Assembly (NCBI GenBank): GCA_032207245.1
Contig: CM063503.1
Location: 107,225,756-107,289,755, forward strand
Source: Pardosa pseudoannulata
Taxonomy: Eukaryota > Arthropoda > Arachnida > Araneae > Lycosidae
DNA length: 64,000 nt
Direction of reading: 5' to 3'
The notes under the pieces are model-generated. The model did not search any database and was not told the origin of the DNA. It worked only from the letters and a program-made list of their open reading frames with translations. How positions within the stretch are numbered: the stretch's first letter is position 1; each line of letters starts with the position of its first letter. A program made the position numbers and the translations under genes. Below are positions 43,541-57,430 of this stretch, one piece after another.

Positions 43541-46500
43541 AATATTTTTTTCTATATATGTCAATGTACTTCGTACATTTAAAACACATTCGTTTATTTG
43601 GTGAACTTTTATAAATGTGTTTGATCCTAATATTTTTAAATATTCACATTTATAAATCTCACAGAAATCTGTCTACAGAGAAAACCAGGAGTGATTTGTC
43701 CCTTATTTATTAAATATCTAATATTAAAAATTCTACTTTAATTGAGTGATCATGTAATTTTTAAACATATGCATAATGATGTGAATTTAGCAGTAATTAC
43801 TGCATGAAAATCACAAGTCCACTCTCAGATGGACCAGTCCTGTAAAAAAAATCACCAGTATTATGAAGCTGAATGGTTCTCCCAAATACTGGATATTCAT
43901 TTTACTTGGTTATTCATGACATGCATGAGTAAATTTGCATTTATTTTATAAATATACTAGTAATATTAAAGGCTGATTTTACAAATAAGGAAAATACATT
44001 GCACGAGATGTGTTTAGTTATCTGAAAGTGTTGTGATTTACTACAAGTCACTGGTAATGCGAATCTAAGTTAACATCTACAGAAATATATTTTTTTTGTT
44101 TCTTTCCACAGGACAAGGAGAGGACTTTTATAAAAATGATTTGACTGCATAAAACAATGCAAACCACTTTTTAATGCTAATTTTCATATTTCACTCAAAC
44201 GTTTATTTAAAATTATTTGCAGCTATTATCTAGGCGTCACGAAAGGTTAACATTATAGATATTATTGTAACTTTCTTTAGTTGTCTCTTGTTAATACAAA
44301 CTGAAAATTATAACGTATGTTAAATTATATCTATTCACAATACAGGTTTACTAGTGGCAATGATATACGAAAGTACATTCGCATTCAAATAATAAAATAT
44401 AAAGGATTTATTTATCGTATTCATTTTATTGGGTTGCTTCTCCTGAAAACTCAATAATGCAATTCTTCTATATAATGCATATCCCCTATTTAGATTTTTA
44501 TTTTAGTATTTTAACTACAAGTACATTTGCTTTTATAAAAGAAAATCAGCCCTGTTAAGAGAATACACACCTGAATCAGTGAAGACACTTTAAAAATCGT
44601 TGTTATAAACGGCAGTTACAATTACTACATTGAGAATGATTTAGTGTTCACTTAAGATACGTTACCGAAAGAATTATTGCCCTCTTAGGACACGAATTGA
44701 ATTTTTCGGAATTTAAAATTACTTTGGGTTGCCCATATCTCATCTAGGAAGCTTAATTTCCTATTTCTGAAAGACAGTTTTTTAAAGATTATAGGTGAAT
44801 TATTGATTGAAAAATATCATTAATTTGTGCTGGGTTTTATTCTTGTTTTAGGAGCACTTAAAGATTTGAGAATAGATAAATATTTAATAATCGCTTTTTA
44901 ATGCAAAATTTTACATTTAAGTACTATTGAGATAATTTTTGGAGTATCTAAATGGGAATTATGAAACAAAATTTCTTTATGGGTGAGTATGTTTAAATAA
45001 ATATGCAAAAAGTACAAATATACACCCAATTCATATTAAAATTCCAGAAAACTACTAATAATTTGTAAAATAATTTTATTTTGCTTTGAAGAATTATTTT
45101 ATTCGTTACATTAATTCAAATATTTTTATTTTAGATTATATGTTAATCTGAAAGTAAATAACTAAACATTGCATTATAATTTTATAATTATTCATTACAT
45201 GAATAATTTCTATTTTTCTTTTAAATATAAATAAGATAATGCATCCCCTCATCCAAAAATTTATTATAATTGCTGTATTGAAAAATTCAAAATATTCATA
45301 TAAATAAAATTTTAACCATATATTGATATTCGTGTGAATTAACTCCTATTGCATTTTATGCCGAATGTTGTTTTAACTTAAATAAATCGTTTAATCAGAT
45401 CCTTTTAAATGCTTAATTTGTAAGACTAAAAATCCTTCTTTATATCTATGCTCAGAATATTTATGTAGAAGTCTACACTTGATATTTTTATTGTAAATGT
45501 AAAATATGCTATTATGAAACATCACCAGGTATCTTCTTGCACTCATCAATTTAGGAAATAAATTATGATAATATTATGATAAATAAGCATTAATTTGAAA
45601 TACAACTTTGGATTAAATTAAATGAAACAATTGTATAGAGCAACATTTATAAAAAGCGGTTGCGAGACTTTAATTTTTAACGTGTATTGATTTTCAATAT
45701 CCTTTACTTAAATGACTTGTATAAAGAATGTCAGTATACAGTATACATTTAGTTAGTAATTGTATATTTATATATTTATTATATATTTATTTAGTAATTT
45801 TCACTTCAGTAAATAATTAAATAAGACCTATTTGAATTCTTATGCTCTACGTGATAAAAATACTGTTTATGAGAGGGCGTTGAATACTTATATAGGAGAC
45901 ACCTGTTATGCGAGTTTAGTTTTTATTAAAACTTTTTATTTAAAATATTCCCCTATAATGTATAATCATGCTTACTTTTTCCCTCAGAAATTTATGAAAT
46001 ATATCATTAAAATTAATATAGTTATTTTAAACTATAATTATGAGTTAAAATATATTATAACTGTTGTATACAGCAATACTACAAAATTTCCAGCTTTCAT
46101 AAAATGATTTAATATCAGTAGTTAAAAAATTCTCAATATCCTGTTTATATAAATGTAGTCAGTAATTTTTTCCGCTTCCATAAAAATGCATATTACTTAA
46201 CAAGCGTAAATATTGAAAAATTAAAATATTTTGCCTTTATTTTAATCATTTTGACTTAAATATAAAACTTTTCCATATTTTGAATAAGGTTTAACTGTCA
46301 ATGAAGAAAATGCTCAAGTAAAATTCCGCGGAATTCATATTGGTTGTAAATTTATTATACTTTAATATTAAAGTATTTTTAAAATATAAATTACAATCAT
46401 TTTTGATAATCTTTACTTTGATACATATTAAAACTCACTGAGTTTTCTAGGTAACAACTAAGTTACAACTTTAAAAAAATTTGGGATGGGAAGCATAGAG

Positions 46501-47228
46501 CTGACACTCTCCCTGTGTGTGACCTGAATATTTATGTTTGCGATTTACATTTTGCGTGTTATAATTATGTTATAAATTTTAACTATGAAACTTACGAAAC
46601 CTCATTATGTTGCTCATGTTCATAAATATAATTATAATAGCGATTAATCTAAAGAATTACATCGAGTTAAAATGTATACAAAATAGAACAGATGGTAAAA
46701 AAACTACACGTCTTGTGAAATTAATGAAAAATAATCGATGTGAATACTTCTTGTGAAAAATAATCGATGATATGAAATAATTTTTTGTCTAAAAATTCTG
46801 TAATCACGTGGGGGTAATTTTACACTTATAAAAAATACATATTACTTAAACATCGAAGTTTCATTGCAATAAAAATAGAATATTATTCTGAAATCAAACA
46901 TTTTAAATCTTTTAATGTATTTCTAAATTAATTTAAAGACGACACTAGCTGTCAGTATAAAAAAAATGAAAATATTTCTTAAAATATATTGGATCAGGTC
47001 CAGGTTATGTGAAACTCATTATTTTCGTAATTTTAAGTAAGAAAAAATGTAAAATATAACTCCACTACAATTTTTATGCTTATTTGGATTCGGAAGTTAT
47101 TTAAAATATTGTTTTAATATAATAACCGATTAAAGGCCGGTGGCTATTAATCAACAAGAGTCAAGATACAAACTTTGAGATACTTTAAGATACGAAAGCT
47201 TTTAAGAATTATACCTAGTCTATAGGGA

Positions 47229-47353
<125 letters not shown>

Positions 47354-48139
47354 TCAGACATACTACATGATACACGTAAACAAATCCCATTTATAAATAT
47401 TTCAAAAATCAGATAACTTTATTTAAGGTTTATTATTTTAAAATATTTTGTTGATGTTGAAAAGATATTAACTAATTTTCAATTTTGTCTTTTATTTTTA
47501 GATTATCATTAAATGAAAACACCTTTTGAACATATTTGAGTACTGCTTAGCCGACAAAATAAATCATTAAATCACAGAAAGTATTTTATGTCCGTAAGTA
47601 AAATTTTCAAGAAAAATTCTGCCTTTATAAACTTAAATTATGTTACAAAATTTTTAATGAATTCTATTTTTAAAAATTGCAATCAAACTTGCTGTTAATA
47701 TATTTAGAATGTGCATAAAACACTTTGTAGAGATTTACATAATTTGTAGAATTACGTTGCAATGCTGAATTAAAAACTTAACAATTAAATTAAGAAATAT
47801 AACTGATTAAGGAAACATATTAATGTGAACAATTTAGTTCTACATTGCTCAAAACTATAAGGGGAATGCATAGCTTAAATGATAATTCGTAAATATTTCG
47901 ATTGCAAATTAATGTAAATCACAACAGACGTATTCCAATGTATAGTGAAAAATAAATAGAGTCTATTTCATATAAAATAAAAAGCTCATAATATCCCAAT
48001 TTTAAAATAAAAGAATATACGTGAAGTCAGAATTTTGTAGAAGCTTCTTGTTTATACTATCTGATACATGAAACACAATTATTCGTGTTTAAAGGTTGAT
48101 TGGAACATAGTTCAATAATGCCACAGTAAATACTGGGAT

Positions 48140-49110
48140 CACTAGCTTTGCAAATTTCGGGAAGAATAGAGTTTCGTCAAACGCAATGAATTGTAATGGA
48201 ATTTATTGAGATGGCAAGAAATGTCATTGGAAGACTTTAGAATGGACTCCAACATACAGGGAATGTTAGACGTCGCCAGGATAATCATCTACTTTCTACC
48301 AAAGTTGCTGCGCTGCTTCTCATGTTAACAGCTAGTCAAAACAGAGAACACAATTATTTTAAAATGCAGAGAGAGGGGGTGGGGAAGAAGAAAGAACAGA
48401 AAGCGTCAAGCCAAACATTCCACAATATGCTTTGCCAAGTTAGCTTCCAAGCACTTAAGCGAATGATTTGAATTATTTTATCTTAAATGCAGCATACTGT
48501 CTGAAGACGTTGGACTGATGAACAAAGAAATTGAACTCAAAGATACTGGAGTCGTGATCTTTTCACTAACTTGTCACGATTCATCCTAGGATGTGACAGT
48601 CGATCTGTGCTGGTTAGGACAGCGACATAAAAAAATCTCCCATTCGTACTGCAAAAATCGTATCACAGATGTTCTGGTTTGATAGTATGAGTCGGAAGTA
48701 TCACAGGTGGATGTACGGATACTAGAATCTTCCTTTTGACGTAGCAATGGTATGGAGACAAAATAGTGAGATCTCGTGTAGTATCATACCCTCAGCGTTT
48801 GGGTCTTCCTTCATTTATATACCTTTTAATACACCATAATGCTCAACATAACTATGGAGTGATATATAACTATGGAGTGATCAACACGCTCTTCTAACTT
48901 AATTCTGATTGAACATCTCATTGCAATAAGACTAGCGGCTGTCTTATGTGTCCAGTAATTGGAGATCATACTTCTTCAAGACTGGATTAATTCCTCCAGC
49001 TGTCATCTTTAAAAATTTATCTTATCCATAGGAACAGTTGTAAAGCAATTATAGCGGTTTCTCGAGATTATACAACCTATTAAAACTCCTAGACCACCTT
49101 CAACAACAAT
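48140..49110 (+). pseudogene. Tc1-like transposase relic, plus strand
   Basis: With frameshifts and many stops, the plus strand follows a Tc1-family transposase from N- to C-terminus. A helix-turn-helix/GRPR-like head comes first (NVIGRL..HTGNVRRRQDN near 48220-48290). WTDEQ follows near 48510, then LFTNLSRFILGCDSRSVLV (48560-48610), which corresponds to LFTDESRFxLxxDSRRVLVW. IHHNAQHNYGV near 48830 corresponds to DDNARPH, and LIEHL near 48910 to NPIEHLWD. The first catalytic D (TDES to TNLS) and the second (DDNA to HHNA) are both lost. A small internal duplication (AACTATGGAGTGAT twice) lies near 48850-48885. No terminal inverted repeats were recognised. Identity as Tc1 is firm; boundaries are approximate. 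Confidence 0.8.
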
Positions 49111-50400
49111 TTTTAATTTAAATATATCGTTCTTTTCTCCTTGGCTCACATTTATTTGTTTTCGACGGCATTTTTGTTTTCTTATGAATATTCCTAAACA
49201 CTACATTTTAGTCACTTAGTCTTTAGTTATCGGTGACACAGTTTAAAATATATGTACATCCCATTCATGCCTGTTCGTGGTATTCCTATATTTTTCTGCC
49301 TTATTTTGCTTGCTGCCCTAATTTTATTTTGCAGTACGCATTAATATGCATGTGTACAAAACTTAACCACTCCTTATTAGTAATTTTAAAAACAATTTTT
49401 AATGTTCATCGTCTCCTTTAATTAAATTCTTTTAAACGAGTCTCTTCTCCTTCGAAATAATACTTTTCATATCTGTGCTTTGAATGCCTAAGTGTAAGAT
49501 TTACATTTTGCGGGAAAGAATTTTATCTTAAACTGAAATTATATCATTATCAAATTTCATGAGTGTTTTTTGCTCATGTGTTTCAAGGAAAATCATAAAT
49601 AATACCAATTAAAACAAGATTTAGTGTTTGACTGAATTAAATGATTAATATAGGAGAAAATTAGAAACTATAGTTTCTGTAGCATCGAATTAACCATGCA
49701 TAACAAAGAATTATATGTATCGTAAAAATATATAAATATATATAATCAGTGAGAAAGATTCTTTTTCTTTCTCAAAAATGCACATTGCTTAAAACATACA
49801 ATCGTCATTGCGATCGAAAATGGATGTATTATACCTCAAACTAATCTTTCTCAGTCTACTATATAATATTACCAATATACTTTAAACATGAACCTAACTA
49901 TCATAAGAAAAGGAGAATTTTTTACTAAAAAATTTCTGAATGATACACAGTTAACACAAAAATCTTAATACCCTCAGTTTTTTAAACTGAAAGAAAAATC
50001 TTTGTTATCAAACATATACATGTTATAAAATATTACCAGAATTCAGATGCACATTTAATCAGGTACTATTTCATAATCGTTATTATTTTTTGTTAAAATG
50101 ATTAAATAAGATTTTTTAAATGTTTCTCAGGTACATCTAACTTCTACGTATGTGCCTTGAATACTTATGTATCAGATGTACATTTTGCGTGAGGGAATTT
50201 TATTAGAAACTTAAATTATTCCTTTAGAAATCTTGTCATGTCTCTTTTCTGCTTTTAAATATAGAAAATTAATTACAGGAAGAATTGATAATTTTGAGCT
50301 ATGTTACAACAATGGGTTAATCAATCTAATAGGAAATATAGTTGAAACTATTCACTGTTGCATCGAATTAATATGGATGTCAGTTAACTCTCAATATACT

Positions 50401-50526
50401 AGACACATCACTTTTCTCTAAAATGGCTGTTTATTCGTCAGTAATACAAAAACATTTAAAATAGTATTTACTGTTATATAAAATGTAAGTTATTATAGGT
50501 AATGACTTACATTTCTCAACGTTTTC
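50401..50526. other. short spacer
   Basis: Nothing recognised. Confidence 0.4.
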
Positions 50527-50725
<199 letters not shown>

Positions 50726-52186
50726 TAAAGTACTAGAAAATATATTGAAAGCGATGCAAAAGTTATCAAATTCAAGCGATTCATTTAAATAATATAATTA
50801 ATTCAATATTTTTAACAGAATGCCGATTTGATAGATAACTACTACAAACGTTAATATATATTTTATTCTCTATATCTATTCATCGCTTTATTATTAAATA
50901 ATTTTGGTGCTTCTTTTTCATAAAGAGTGATACATTTCAACAAATGATTAAAACTTTTCAATTTAATGTTCATAAATTATTAATTTTTTAAATTTTTACT
51001 GTTAAAGATTATTTTACTGAAATTATAGAAATTGAAGACATCGATCTATTACTCGTTTTATTTGAATTCTACTACTTTTCAGTTTTACTGGTAAGTCATA
51101 TCTTTACAAACGGATATTAGTTACGAGACATTTCCATAAGGGAATAAATTCTTATAAACATCCAAAACTATTAAGCCGAATACTATAGGTTATAAAATCT
51201 GGGAAGGAAAATGGGTAATATAACACGCGAAGGGGATTAAACCCCACATTTTTCGCCAAAGAAACAATGACCTAATAGGATGACCAGAGACAAATCATCA
51301 AGTAATGAAGGACTTTGGAAGGCCATGGTAAAGTCTTTTTACGGTGAATGTTAGTTTCGCATTGCCGACTAAAAAACATGTATTAAAAGAAACGTGATTT
51401 TATTTTTTGGGATTTAAGGAGACAGTGGACCTTTAGAGCAAACTTTTTTCTTTTATATAAATTTCCTTGAAGATTGACTATGTTATTAGTACTATTGGTA
51501 TATAAATATTTTAAAAATTTGAAGGAAAATATTAATTAGTTTTGGAGTTATTAATTATTAATTGTTTCATAATTAGATTAATTAAAAATGCTCCAGGTGC
51601 ATCAATTTTGCATAAAATATTATAAAAAAAAATTAAGTATACCTTATAAACTTTACAAAGACTGTAGTTGTTTCCATAAATATTCATAGAAAATATTAAG
51701 AGAAAAAAATAATTATGATGAAGATACCCATATTTTGCAGAATAAACAGCTATAGCGGTTAATTAAAATGCATAACTAACATATTATATGCTTCAAAACA
51801 TACCCCTTTTCAACTAGACTTTATTTTATAAACTCTAATGTAAATAATACTGTGATTTCAGACACATTGATCTATTTTCAATGCGCCTGGAATTCTTTAA
51901 ACATTTGTAATACATGAAAATTTTACTTCTGAGTAAACAGCATTTGAAAATATTATTGCTATATCCATAAGTAATGATAAGCTTATTATATCCATAAGTA
52001 ATGATAAAATGATGGGAATGAAAACATTCTTTTTGATCCATAATCTTAATGATATATTTTTTCACTATTCCCTAAAATCGAAAATTCGAATTTTTGGTCG
52101 ATTTTAGCCAATTTGAAAGTCTACCATCGTCTGAAGTATCTTCATTGTACGTTTATGCGTAAAATGTGATTACTATATATATAATT
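50726..52186. other. AT-rich stretch with a 27-bp tandem duplication
   Basis: ATATCCATAAGTAATGATAA occurs at 51961 and 51988 (period 27). A slightly GC-richer patch at 51180-51360 has no recognisable motif. No coding sequence was recognised. Confidence 0.5.
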
Positions 52187-52640
52187 ACTAGACGATCCGA
52201 TAGACGTTGTTCTGTTTTAACACTGTAACTCCAAAATTGTAAAATGTTTTTTAAAAAAATTATAAACTTGACCCTTTTGATGGAAAAGAAAGGAAAAATA
52301 TTTTAAAAACACTGCATGTCAGCACGTGTGCAGACATTACAAATATCATTATAATAGATCAAATTCCCACATGTCATGTACGGGGATACGAGCCAATGAT
52401 TTCTCGTATTGAATTGCGCTACAGATACGTTAGTTGCGAAGGGTTTCAAGCGTCATTATAATAATCTCAATAAGTGCGCATTTCTTTAATTTTAATAAAA
52501 ACATTTTCAATCAGATCAAATTGTAAATCTAATCCATTCTCGAATCAACTTAATTACATACACAAAATTTCATCAAAATCAGTTCAGCCGTTTAGGCGGA
52601 ATTTTATTACAAACACGTACACAGAAGAAATTATATATAA
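52187..52640 (+). mobile_element. dispersed retroposon-like repeat (RTE-tail type)
   Basis: The left edge ACTAGACGATCCGATAGACG followed by TTGTTCTGT, and the right edge AAAATTTCATCAAAATCAGTTCAGCCGTTTAGGCGG followed by an ACACAGAAGAAATTATATATA tail, resemble a repeat widespread in arthropod genomes (consensus style ACTAGCTGACCCG..AGACGTTGT and CATCAAAATCGGTTCAGCCGTT). That pairing of ends is often associated with RTE-type LINEs and their short derivatives. No reverse transcriptase is present in this ~450-bp copy. The family name is left open. Confidence 0.6.
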
Positions 52641-53247
52641 ATATGATATAAATAGTTATATTTTTATTTAATTATTTATTTGTTTCCCGAAAGATAATCT
52701 ACATGATCATTAATAGGAGTAGAGAATACGATTTTAAAAATGATGCTTATTGATTTTGCAAGATTTTTTTTAAAAGCCTATTTACTCTGATCACGATGGT
52801 TAAATATGTTTCCTCATGATATTTTAACTTGAATTTCAGTTTTTTGAGAATTATATTTTTGGACTTTCAAATTTTTTTCTGAACAAGTTTTATTGTATGT
52901 TTCAATTTAATTTCTTACTTAATCTTGTAAATATATTTTCTCTCTTTTTTTAATTTCATCTTTGATTTCTAACTTAATTATTATCTTTTTTACTCAGCAA
53001 ATTATTTTTGTAACAATAAGAAGTGTGTAGATTCCGTAGTAATGATTACTTAACCATTTGGATAAGATATAAACAAGATGATGTGAATGAGGTAGAACGG
53101 CCTGCAATTTTTGTTTAAAATTTGTAGAAAGTTAATTAATGGATAGGTGAATCAAAATCTACCCAAAATAACAACTCTATTATTTAAATATGTTCTTTCC
53201 ATCCAAATAATTCATTCATATACACAGAAATCATAAAATAAAGAAAC
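52641..53247. other. AT-rich spacer, nothing recognised
   Basis: No motif or repeat recognised. Confidence 0.5.
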
Positions 53248-53263
53248 CCATTAAGTTAGGTTT
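53248..53263. repeat. left target-site duplication of the reverse-strand SINE
   Basis: CCATTAAGTTAGGTTT, repeated exactly at 53439-53454. Confidence 0.93.
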
Positions 53264-53438
53264 GGCTTGGTTTGGAGCGCCACGATCTACTATTTTGCAC
53301 ACGAGGGATAATGATAACGGGACATACTGCTTAAAGCCGATTCCGAACGGCTACGATCATCCATGAGATAGTGCGATTCGAACCCACAAACTCTGATATC
53401 GATGAGCAGCGCCCTAACTAATCAGCCAGCGTTCGGCA
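53264..53438 (-). mobile_element. tRNA-derived SINE, minus strand, 175 bp
   Basis: Read on the minus strand it starts GCCGAACGCTGGCTGA, with an A box (TGGCTGATTAG) and a B box GGTTCGAATCG. The family body CCGTTCGGAATCGGCTTTAA follows, then a tail near CTCCAAACCAAGCC. It is the same length as the copy at 39935 and flanked by perfect 16-bp duplications, so its boundaries are secure. The anticodon-loop region (ATCGATA) differs from the TCG loop of the 39935 copy. Confidence 0.93.
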
Positions 53439-53454
53439 CCATTAAGTTAGGTTT
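53439..53454. repeat. right target-site duplication of the reverse-strand SINE
   Basis: CCATTAAGTTAGGTTT, identical to 53248-53263. Confidence 0.93.
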
Positions 53455-54269
53455 ATTTTTATTACAACAAAATTGCTAAAAAATAGCCTGCAAGTCTCTG
53501 ATTTTTTTTTCTGGTTCATTTAAGGAAAAATTAAATTATAGATTTTTACCATTAATATATGCTTCAGAACTTCTATTCAAAAGTCCTCTAAATTACAAGG
53601 CAAAGTAGTAAGAGTATAAAAAACAAGTTCGTTTATTTTTTTCATAAAAACAGAAAATAGGGAAGTATCTTATTTATCTACTTCAACTATGAGTCATATA
53701 ATTGCAATGAAAAGATTTATTATAAAGGAAATTATACATACATAGACTAAATAAATTATTTTAATCTAATCATAATATAAATTTCCTTGCTTTAATGAAT
53801 GTATATTGACTTTCAAGGATTCATAAGAATTTCATTAGGTTTTAAGATAGAAATTATTGCAGCCATTTTCCAGGTAAATTATACAATTCGTCTAATTATA
53901 CTTTAGAGGTGAAGTATATGTTTTAGAGATGTTGAAGAGCTATTTTAAAACATGAAATATGAAATATTGTCATTACCTGGAGAAAAATTGTGGCTTTTAT
54001 GAAAAGCTTCATGTAATTCCTGTGAAGTAAAAGTACTATTATAAAGACACAGATAAATAGTTTTAAGGACAATACGTTGTTCTATTTAACGGTTATTTTA
54101 TTTTCGTTTAATTGATGATAATATACAACAAGAGAGTAAATCTCAAAGGCAAAGGCTAATGTATTTGCAATATCTTTTAAAGAGGAAATAGTCTTATTTA
54201 TGTCGAAAAATGAGAATTCAGTTATTAAGGTATTTTCTATTAAAACGTTTCAATTTTTCCTTTAATTAC
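53455..54269. other. AT-rich spacer, nothing recognised
   Basis: No motif or repeat recognised. Confidence 0.5.
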
Positions 54270-57200
54270 TGTTGATGGTGGTCGAGATACTATTTATAAA
54301 TTTCTCCAGGCATCTATCTGTTACGTTCTGTGTGGCCCAAAACGGCTAATCTTTTTATAAAGAAAAAAAGTTTTTCCATCATGGGTTACCGTTTGAAGAT
54401 GCCCCAAGCTGAATTTCATAAGTAATGTGATAATGATCATTCCCCCATACCTTAGTTAGTTTCTGGAAAAGCCCAGAAGATTTGGAAATAGAAACAAAGC
54501 AGATGAGTTAGTAGCAGTAATTGTTTTGTCGGTTGCACAGCTTGGTCAATATCACTGACCTCGACTACATATCTTGAGAAGATAGCCAAATACCAGAAGG
54601 TTTCCCAGTTGGCAGAGTTTAGGTCATACAGAGGATAACAAGAACAGAAAAATGCAGAGAGTAGGACTTAGTCTTATAAGGACATTATCACTATAGAGTT
54701 GATCGGACTCAAAGGAAAAAATAAAGAACGGTTGAAACTGGGGGGAGCAAATTGCAAGATCAAGGAGGTGATAATTTTTTATGGGAAAAAGAAATAAGTA
54801 GGTTTGTCAGAATTTTAAAAAAAATACAAAGATTGTGATCGAAAGTTAGCTTTTCTATTTTTTTACTCTGCAATGTAAGTTAGAATTATCTTATAAAATG
54901 CTATACCCACTCACACTTAATATTATGAGTATTATGGAAACTGAGTATTATGAGTATACCCATTCACACTGAGTATTATGAAAAGTTTTGGTATCTTAAT
55001 TATAAGACAGTCGAGAGTATTCTACGAAACTTCAGTGTTAAGAAGAAATTGTGAAAATTGTATTAACTGAGTTAATAAGTATTCTGACTGACACAGCTTG
55101 CAAATTAGTACAAAGTGGGAGTGGTGATAAGAAAATACCATGCGAAATAAACAAAACAAATCTACCAGAATCTTAGTTGTTGTAAGTGTTGCCTATCCGT
55201 ATTGTGCTTTACCGCCAAAGTTTAGAGGTCTTTTGTGGTTCACGATAAGTTCCTTGAAGAGTAATGTAAACATGATTGAATATATTAACCAGGTCTCCAA
55301 TGCCTGAGAAGTGTTACTTGTAGCCTTGGTAATTCCATGAAATTACACCTGTTGTGGAATAAAAAATAACAATAAAGATTTTAAAAAAATTGGATGAGAG
55401 CAGAAGATTGCTCCATCTCCGACCAGCCACTACACATTTTTTCGTTGGAGAAAACATATAGCTATATAGCGTCATCTGTTTCACGAACACTTTGATTTTA
55501 TACTGCCAGTCCATTTTTCAATAAGTCTAGACATAACAAAAAGTTAGTTTCAAAAACGAGCATTTTGACAATGTTTTAATTTTACTAATTTACTGTAGAT
55601 GTTGGTGGTCTGTTATTAAGACGGTTTTAGTAACTGTTTTATTTTTTTATTCACATTACAGTATATAAGAGGCTTAGTGCGGATCTCAGCTAGAAAATCA
55701 TGAGTAATCATGAGTAGGCATATAAATGCATACATTTTTCTGTGAGAGAGTGTTTGCTTCCTGAACCGTTATGGAGAAAAGGCATTTTTCATGTAGTAAA
55801 TTATCCGTATAAGCTCCTACGGATTTAGTAGTAGATTTAGAAGTTACAGCTGTTCGACACGCAATTCCTGATTATATTGGAGTTTACACACTGACGAGAT
55901 ATCGCATAATCCATTCCTCTTCCATGTTTTACCGTTTGTAGTTCTTTTCTATTTGCCATGAGGGACATTAATGGGAGTAAGAAGGCTGTTCTCCCATATT
56001 ATTGTAACAGGATGTTGTATAATCTTTACATGTCTCATTGTCATGCCCTACTTCTGAGAAGCATGCATATGTAATAGAACCACTAGATTATTTAAATATA
56101 ATTAAATAAAATAAGTTTAAGTATAAGGGTAAACATCAGATTTTATGGAGATTTGAAGATAATCAGCAGTTATGTTCTATGGTAGCGTTGGTGTGATAAA
56201 TGTTAAATTTACATACTTTGTTGTATAAAAATTTCCATCCCGTCTTACAATAATTTTCCAGATTGCACAAACCATCTAATCTTTCACATGTTTCAAGATT
56301 TCATTTTCTTGTTTATATAGAAGATCGTGTTTTGTCAGGACTTTATGATGTGTTTTAGTCACATGCAAGTGTTCGAAAGAGCTACTTCTGGGTTACGGCT
56401 CTTTTTGAATACATACTTCCAGTAATAGCTCTTTAGTCAGTAACATTTTAACCAGAAGCCTGTATCCTCTTCTGTATTGAATGCATTTTATTATTAAAAA
56501 GAGAAAATGTTGTAAAAATAGTAATCTATTAGCTTAATTACGAATAATCTAAAGTGTAAAACTGCAGCTTTCTTATAACATGCAGGGGAATTCTCAGACA
56601 GATTAGCCTAAGGTGCAGAAAATAATTTACTGTCTCATTTAGGCATTAGGATTTAAATAAGAATCAAGGATTCCTTCCAGTTCCACAAAGTCCCCTCCAG
56701 ATCTATCTTTTCCGTACTTTAACTGGCTTGCAAAGTGTAACCTACGTAATATTCTTGAAGTGGACTACGGGGAGTACTCCATAACATATACCAGGTATTT
56801 GCCATTATGAACAGCGTAAACGTCGACCAGCCTATCGCACCCAGGACTGAACCTCTGGGCAGATTGGCTTTTAAAACCATTTCAAACAATTCACGCAACC
56901 CCTTTAGTTCTTCTTTAGGCCACATGAGTCCGTTCCCAAGCTCAAAAATATTAACTTACGGAAAAGACAGAAGTTTGGTACTAGGACTATAAATCAGAGA
57001 AATCAAGAACACCATACCAGAGTTGATAAGAAGCAAGGTTTAAAGTACACATATCTCACTTTTTGGAGTTTTATGCAAACAAAATTACTTTTTGAAATTT
57101 CTTGCAATAGCAGGAAGTTAAAAAAACACAGATTAAGTAAGAAAAACCATGTTTATAATAATAGGAAGAATATAGTAAAATAAAAGAGGTAGAAGATAAA

Positions 57201-57430
57201 AATAGGAGGACTATGAAACACTGGGTACGAAACACCCACATTCATCAAAGAAAGAAAGGAAGACAACCCCAAAATGTGAGAGGAAAGAAATTGAAGTACC
57301 TCGGTGTCCTGAAATTCGTGTTTACTATAAAACTGTAATTACCCTGAGGGAATTACTACATAAAGCGACGTTAAGAAAGAAACACTGAAGAGCATACAAT
57401 CTAAAAATGGTTTAAAGATAACTACACATA
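54270..57430. other. higher-GC stretch, probably decayed mobile DNA, unidentified
   Basis: About 3 kb visibly less AT-rich than its flanks. It holds a small direct repeat of GAGTATTATG units (54903-54984). Minus-strand open frames lie at 55314-55514 and 56719-56925. The second (start MWPKEELKGLRELFEMVLKA) is protein-like and contains PRGSVLG. That string recalls the PQGSVLGP motif of LINE reverse transcriptases, but the following residues (AIGWSTFTLFI) fit poorly, so I do not assign it. A CGTAAGT donor-like string lies just upstream of that frame on the minus strand, so an exon cannot be excluded. Confidence 0.4.

Noticed and set aside
45832..46107. 91-codon plus-strand frame
   Set aside because: AT-driven residues (Tyr, Ile, Asn, Lys), no motif, and no start context or homologue that I recognise.
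56719..56925. Confident assignment of the minus-strand frame to a LINE reverse transcriptase
   Set aside because: Only the PRGSVLG heptamer matches. The residues after it do not follow the RT pattern, and no YADD box lies downstream.
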